From NCBI GenBank assembly GCA_021789355.1, contig JAJYJR010000158.1, positions 1 to 10,386 of the forward strand: a DNA stretch of 10,386 nt. The letters run 5' to 3'. Of this stretch, positions 6,850-10,386 are shown one piece after another. Below the pieces are notes generated by a model that saw only the letters and a program-made list of their open reading frames with translations, searched no databases and was not told the DNA's origin. Numbering within the stretch: position 1 is the first letter of the stretch; every line of letters begins with the position of its first letter. This DNA is from Chloroflexota bacterium. GTDB taxonomy: Bacteria; Chloroflexota; Limnocylindria; Limnocylindrales; CSP1-4. Position numbers and translations under genes: made by a program.

Positions 6850-7833
6850 TCACGACGGCCACTCCGTCCGATCGAGTCCGGCACGCGAGCGAAGCTCGGC
6901 CACGGCCTGCTCAGGGCTAACGGGGTTCACCGGCAGGCCCGTGCCCAGCTCCAGCCCGCCGATCTCGCGCAGGCGGGGGTGGACCTCCCAGTGCCAGTGG
7001 TACGTCTCGTCGACCCGCTGGTGGAGTGGCGACGTGTGGAGCACGAGGTTGTACGGGGGATCACCCAGCGCGTCGAGCAGCCGGAGCACTTTCTGCAGCG
7101 TCTCGGCGGCGCTCGTGAGCTGCGCGTCCGAGGCCAGCCCGAAGTCCGCCTGGTGCTGCCGGGGCACCACCCACAGTTCGAACGGCGACCGCGACGCGTA
7201 GGGCGCAAACGCGACGCTGGCGGCGTCCTCGAAGACGAGACGCTCGCGCGAGGCGACCTCCTGGCGGACCAGCCGGCAGTAGGGGCAGACGCCCTCGCGG
7301 ATGACGTACCGCGCCGATCCGCCGAGCTCCTCGCCGACGCGGTGCGGGATCTGGGGAAGGTCGTACACGTCGAGACAGAGGTGGTTCGTCAGCGCCCCGG
7401 CCTCGCGACCGCGGTTCTCCACGACCTGCAGGTACTCCGTCCCACCGCGCGCACGCGCGTCCGCGATGACGCGGCGCGCCAGCTCCAGCATCCGGATGAC
7501 CACCTGCGGTGATTCGGCTGCGAGCGTGCCGTGATGCTCGTGCGGCGCGACGATCGTGAGCCAGGCGCCGACGTCCGCAACGAGCCCGAGTCCGGGCTGG
7601 GGTTCGCCGTCCCGCGCGCTCCGTTCATCGCCGGCGACGCGGAACGCGTGGGCCCGCAGGGTCCGGATCCACGGCTCCGCCAGTCGTGCGCCGGTGCAGT
7701 TCTGGCACTCCCGCCCGGTGAACGACTGGGCCTGCCGCGCGAACCGGGGGGCCTCGTACGCCCGGTCGACCACCACGGCGACCCACCACCCCGTGATGGC
7801 ATCCCTGCGCAGCTCGAAGACCCCGCCGGCCAT
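6850..7833 (-). CDS. Galactose-1-phosphate uridylyltransferase-like protein (HIT superfamily) with altered active site
   Basis: A 327-residue protein with the full two-lobed GalT layout. It opens with FELRRDAITGWWVAVVVDRA, typical of GalT. The structural zinc set is present: Cys43 and Cys46 (CQNC), a His at 100 or 101 in APHEHH, and His151. A second CxxC is at 183-186 (CPYC). The second lobe keeps FELWVVPRQHQADF (218-231) and YHWHWEVHPRL (278-288). The catalytic loop does not conform: GALTNHLCLDVYDLPQIPHRV (147 onward) aligns without gaps to the usual GASxxHPHxQ...P..V block, giving HLCLD in place of HPHxQ. His166 of E. coli GalT, which carries the uridylyl group, is Cys153 here, and Gln168 is Asp155. 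Ordinary UDP-glucose/Gal-1-P exchange is therefore doubtful, and the substrate is unknown. Its ATG lies 3 bases after the lipB stop with no clear ribosome site, so the two are probably coupled. No gal operon gene is nearby. Confidence 0.82.
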   Translation of the reverse strand: MAGGVFELRRDAITGWWVAVVVDRAYEAPRFARQAQSFTGRECQNCTGARLAEPWIRTLRAHAFRVAGDERSARDGEPQPGLGLVADVGAWLTIVAPHEHHGTLAAESPQVVIRMLELARRVIADARARGGTEYLQVVENRGREAGALTNHLCLDVYDLPQIPHRVGEELGGSARYVIREGVCPYCRLVRQEVASRERLVFEDAASVAFAPYASRSPFELWVVPRQHQADFGLASDAQLTSAAETLQKVLRLLDALGDPPYNLVLHTSPLHQRVDETYHWHWEVHPRLREIGGLELGTGLPVNPVSPEQAVAELRSRAGLDRTEWPS

Positions 7834-7836
7834 CGC

Positions 7837-8616
7837 TCAGCCCGTCGCGGCAGGGCCGACGGCCGCAGCCGTCCCGCCGACGGCGACCGTCCCGCCAACC
7901 CCGGCCGCCGACGGCGATCGGCCGGGGTCGAGACGCTGGGCGTCGCCCCGCTCGATCAGGCGCCGGAATGCGGCGGCGAACCGCCATCCGGCCGCTTCGA
8001 CCGATTCGGTGGACGGCACGCTCGACGGGAGCGGCCAGCCGCGCTCCCGGGCGATCGACGTCACGCCGATCGACGTCAGCCCGCACGGGTTGATCAGCCC
8101 GAAGTCGTCCAGGTCGGTGGTGATGTTGAGCGCGACGCCGTGGTAGCTCACGTCCTGTTCGACCCGGACGCCCAGCGCCCCGAGCTTCCGGGGCAGGGCG
8201 GACTCGGGGTCGCACCAGGCCCCGGGATAGCCCTCGCGGCGTGCCGCCGCGACCCCGTACGAGGCGGCGGTCTCGATCATCGCGGCCTCCAGCAGCCGGA
8301 CGAACGGCCGGATCAGGAGGCCCCGTTCGCTCAGCTTCATGATCGGGTATGCGACCAGCTGTCCCGGACCGTGGTAGGTGGCCTCACCGCCGCGCTCGAC
8401 GCGGATGACCTCGACGCCGATGCCGGCCAGGTATTCGACGGGGGCGATCACGTGCTCCTCGGAGCCGTGACGGCCGAGCGTCAGCACGCGGGGGTGCTCC
8501 AGGAGGAGGAGCGTGTCCGGCACGCGGCCGGCGACGCGGTCGGCGACCAGGTCGTGCTGGAGGTCCCATGCCTCCCTGTACGGCACGCGTCCCAGCCATC
8601 GAACGTCGAGCGTCAT
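7837..8616 (-). CDS. lipB: Octanoyl-[acyl-carrier-protein]:protein N-octanoyltransferase (lipoate biosynthesis)
   Basis: Moves the octanoyl group from octanoyl-ACP to the lipoyl-domain lysine of 2-oxoacid dehydrogenases and the glycine-cleavage H protein. LipA then inserts sulfur; no lipA is in the window. The 259-residue product shows LLLEHPRVLTLGRHG (37-51), the signature RGGEATYHGPGQLVAYP (75-91), RKLGALGVR with the catalytic Lys144, YHGVALNI (158-165) and NPCGL with the catalytic Cys178. The C terminus carries about 30 extra residues rich in Gly, Ala and Val, probably disordered. The ATG at 8616 starts MTLDVRWLGRVPY, as expected for the family; a GTG at 8643 in the same frame adds nine residues but has no better ribosome site. 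No Shine-Dalgarno precedes the ATG, but an extended -10-like element sits 6 bases before it. It leads a probable two-gene unit with the GalT-like gene. Confidence 0.95.
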   Translation of the reverse strand: MTLDVRWLGRVPYREAWDLQHDLVADRVAGRVPDTLLLLEHPRVLTLGRHGSEEHVIAPVEYLAGIGVEVIRVERGGEATYHGPGQLVAYPIMKLSERGLLIRPFVRLLEAAMIETAASYGVAAARREGYPGAWCDPESALPRKLGALGVRVEQDVSYHGVALNITTDLDDFGLINPCGLTSIGVTSIARERGWPLPSSVPSTESVEAAGWRFAAAFRRLIERGDAQRLDPGRSPSAAGVGGTVAVGGTAAAVGPAATG

Positions 8617-8622
8617 GTGAGG

Positions 8623-8631
8623 ACGATACCA
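8623..8631 (-). promoter_or_regulatory. Extended -10 element for lipB, likely leaderless
   Basis: The minus strand reads TGGTATCGT, an extended -10 (TG-N-TATCGT), ending 6 bases before the lipB ATG at 8616. That spacing puts the transcript start at about the ATG. No good -35 is seen at 16-18 bases, which extended -10 promoters tolerate. Confidence 0.45.
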
Positions 8632-8713
8632 GCGCCGCGTCACTCCGGGATTGCGCCTGCTCGGCCGGTCTGCGGGGCCGTACGTGCCCCCGGCCCCTCG
8701 CGGCGCGCGAGGC

Positions 8714-8719
8714 TACCAT
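8714..8719 (+). promoter_or_regulatory. Possible -10 element for the acyl-CoA synthetase gene
   Basis: TACCAT fits the TAnnnT pattern and would start transcription near base 8726, just before the ribosome site at 8729-8735. No -35 match is seen 16-18 bases upstream, so this is weak. Confidence 0.25.
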
Positions 8720-8728
8720 GCGCCGCAC

Positions 8729-8735
8729 AGGAGGG
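8729..8735 (+). promoter_or_regulatory. Ribosome binding site deciding the acyl-CoA synthetase start
   Basis: AGGAGGG lies 9 bases before the ATG at 8745. Another in-frame ATG at 8718 has no such site and lies within the possible -10 element, so 8745 is preferred. Confidence 0.65.
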
Positions 8736-8744
8736 CTCGACTCG

Positions 8745-10386
8745 ATGGACACGACGACCGGGACCGAGGCGTTCCTTCAGGCTCGCAACTTCCTCCTCCG
8801 GCAGCGCGGCGACTACGCGACCGCGTATCGGGACTTCCGCTGGCCCGATCTCGACCGGTTCAACTGGGCGCTCGACTACTTCGACGTGGTCGCCCGGGGC
8901 AACCATCGTCTGGCGCTCTGGGTAGTGGCAGACGACGGAAGCGAGATCAGGCTCACCTATGCGCAGCTGTCGGAGCGCTCGTCGCGCGTCGCCAGCTGGC
9001 TGCGGGGGCTGGGAGTGGCGCGCGGCGATCGGGTGCTGCTGATGTTGCCCAACACGCCTGAGCTCTGGGAGCTGTTGCTGGCCGCCATGAAGCTCGGCGC
9101 GGTGATCATCCCGGCCGCCACGCTGCTGACGCCCGACGACGTGCGCGACCGCCTCGAGCGCGGCAGCGTGCGCCACGCCATCGCCTGGGCTCCCGAGGCC
9201 GGCAAGTTCGCCACGCTTCCGGGCGGCTACACCCGGATCGCCGTCGGAGGGCAGGCCGACGGCTGGCTCGACTACGCGGCGGCGTCCGATGCCCCCGCCG
9301 ACTTCGCGCCCGACGGGCCCACGCACGCCCGCGACACCCTGCTGCTGTATTTCACCTCCGGCACGACGGCGAAGCCGAAGCTCGTCGAGCATACCCACCA
9401 GAGCTACCCGGTCGGTCACCTCTCGACGATGTACTGGATCGGCCTCCAGCCCGGCGACGTGCACTGGAACATCAGCTCGCCGGGATGGGCCAAGCACGCC
9501 TGGAGCAGCGTATTCGCGCCCTGGAACGCCGAGGCCACCGTCTTCCTCTTCGAGTACGCCCGGTTCGACGCCCGGCGTGTGCTGGACGTGCTGGTGGACT
9601 ACGAGGTCCAGACGCTCTGCGCCCCGCCCACCGTGTGGCGCATGCTGATCCAGCAGGACCTCGCCGCCTGGCCGGTCAGGCTGCGCGAGCTGGTCGGAGC
9701 GGGGGAGCCGCTCAACCCGGAGGTCATCGAGCGGGTGCGGCAGGCGTGGGATCTGACGATCCGTGACGGCTACGGGCAGACCGAGACCACGGCCCAGGTC
9801 GGGAACACGCCAGGCCAGCCGGTCAAGCCGGGCTCCATGGGCCGCCCGCTCCCCGGCTACCGGGTCGAGCTGCTCGACCCCGACGGACGCCCGGCCAACG
9901 AGGGAGAGATCTCGCTCGACCTGTCTGCTGGACCGCTGGGGCTCACACCCGGCTACCAGGACGACCCGACCCGCACTGCCGACATGATGCGCGATGGCTT
10001 CTACCACACGGGGGACGTGGCCAGCCGGGACGCGGACGGCTACTACACCTATGTCGGGCGCGCGGATGACGTCTTCAAGGCCAGCGACTACCGGATCAGC
10101 CCCTTCGAGCTGGAGAGCATCCTGATCGAGCACCCGGCGGTGGCCGAGGCCGCCGTCGTGCCCAGCCCGGACCCGCTGCGCCTGGCCACCCCCAAGGCGT
10201 TCGTTGCCCTGCGGGCCGGGTACAGCCCGTCGCCGGAGCTCGCCCGGGACATCCTGCGCTTCTGCCGCGAGCGCCTGGCACCCTACAAGCGCATCCGGCG
10301 GATCGAGTTCACCGATCTGCCCAAGACGATCTCCGGGAAGATCCGCCGCGTCGAGCTGCGCGGCCACGAGCAGGCGCGACCGCAGC
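8745..10386 (+). CDS. AMP-dependent acyl-CoA synthetase, medium-chain type (3' end cut by window edge)
   Basis: Activates a carboxylic acid with ATP to an acyl-adenylate and passes the acyl group to CoA. The frame is open from ATG 8745 to the right edge without a stop, 547 codons. MACS-type enzymes are about 550-570 residues, so only the tail is missing. Core motifs are in order: LTYAQLSERSSRVASWL (70-86), the phosphate loop YFTSGTTAKPK (202-212), SPGWAKHAWSSVFAPW (245-260), typical of the medium-chain group, DGYGQTETT (341-349), FYHTGDVASRDADGYYTYVG (419-438), the hinge region DDVFKASDYRISPFELE (441-457) and PKTISGKIRR (526-535) with the catalytic Lys532. The phosphate loop has Ala where Gly is usual, a substitution I believe occurs in this subgroup. 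The start is set by AGGAGGG at 8729-8735. The gene is divergent from lipB. The acid substrate cannot be told, but all catalytic residues are intact. Confidence 0.93.
   Translation, partial: MDTTTGTEAFLQARNFLLRQRGDYATAYRDFRWPDLDRFNWALDYFDVVARGNHRLALWVVADDGSEIRLTYAQLSERSSRVASWLRGLGVARGDRVLLMLPNTPELWELLLAAMKLGAVIIPAATLLTPDDVRDRLERGSVRHAIAWAPEAGKFATLPGGYTRIAVGGQADGWLDYAAASDAPADFAPDGPTHARDTLLLYFTSGTTAKPKLVEHTHQSYPVGHLSTMYWIGLQPGDVHWNISSPGWAKHAWSSVFAPWNAEATVFLFEYARFDARRVLDVLVDYEVQTLCAPPTVWRMLIQQDLAAWPVRLRELVGAGEPLNPEVIERVRQAWDLTIRDGYGQTETTAQVGNTPGQPVKPGSMGRPLPGYRVELLDPDGRPANEGEISLDLSAGPLGLTPGYQDDPTRTADMMRDGFYHTGDVASRDADGYYTYVGRADDVFKASDYRISPFELESILIEHPAVAEAAVVPSPDPLRLATPKAFVALRAGYSPSPELARDILRFCRERLAPYKRIRRIEFTDLPKTISGKIRRVELRGHEQARPQ

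Noticed and set aside
6681..6884. N-terminal extension of the sigma factor to ATG 6884, giving 285 residues.
   Set aside because: The added residues are Arg-rich and unlike any ECF factor, and the start would overlap the GalT-like gene by 35 bases. GTG 6680 or GTG 6638 fits the family better.
8052..8078. Direct repeat CGATCGACGTCA with a 15-base period inside lipB.
   Set aside because: It encodes the conserved stretch after the catalytic Cys (TSIGVTSIA), which has normal LipB length, so it is explained by the protein sequence and is not a regulatory array.
9354..9380. Gly to Ala change in the acyl-CoA synthetase phosphate loop (TSGTTAKPK) as a possible inactivating change.
   Set aside because: This position varies in the subgroup as I recall it, and all other catalytic motifs, including Lys532, are intact.
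8640..10367. Open frame of 575 codons on the minus strand opposite the acyl-CoA synthetase.
   Set aside because: The plus-strand frame from 8745 contains every acyl-CoA synthetase motif in order. The minus-strand product has no recognisable domain and is a GC-driven shadow.
1..10386. Mobile element, phage, CRISPR array, tRNA or a new defence system.
   Set aside because: No transposase, integrase, terminal repeats, regularly spaced repeats, tRNA cloverleaf or defence-type domain could be seen on either strand. Coding density and base use look uniform.

Overview
This is a very GC-rich stretch of bacterial chromosome, densely coding, with third codon positions that are almost all G or C. No mobile element, tRNA, rRNA or CRISPR array is visible. 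The gene set (actinobacterial-style two-half ABC exporter permease, zinc-finger anti-sigma factor with a large extracytoplasmic propeller-like part, MACS-type acyl-CoA synthetase) and the likely leaderless starts suggest a high-GC lineage such as Chloroflexota or Actinomycetota. I lean towards Chloroflexota, but the sequence does not settle this.

Layout, left to right. (1) Bases 2-1988, plus strand: the end of an ABC transporter ATPase gene, overlapping by 11 bases a 565-residue permease that is two homologous halves in one chain. (2) Bases 2053-3831, plus strand: a complete urocanate hydratase (hutU), alone, with no other histidine-degradation gene in the window. (3) Bases 3832-3934: a short convergent gap with two GC-rich hairpins. 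(4) Bases 3935-6680, minus strand: an ECF sigma factor followed by its probable membrane anti-sigma factor, whose outer part is a propeller-like domain broken up by Pro/Ala/Ser/Thr-rich stretches. (5) Bases 6850-8616, minus strand: lipB (octanoyltransferase) and, 3 bases after it, a GalT-like protein whose catalytic HPHxQ motif is changed to HLCLD. (6) Bases 8617-8744: a divergent promoter region. (7) From 8745 to the right edge, plus strand: an acyl-CoA synthetase that is open to the end of the window and lacks only its extreme C terminus.

The genes form three transcription groups: the ABC exporter operon with hutU behind it under its own probable promoter; lipB and the GalT-like gene, perhaps reading on into the sigma/anti-sigma pair; and the divergent acyl-CoA synthetase. 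Most are ordinary housekeeping or catabolic genes. The parts worth a second look are the GalT-like protein with its altered active site, the anti-sigma factor with its unusual outer domain, and two promoter-to-ATG arrangements that look leaderless.
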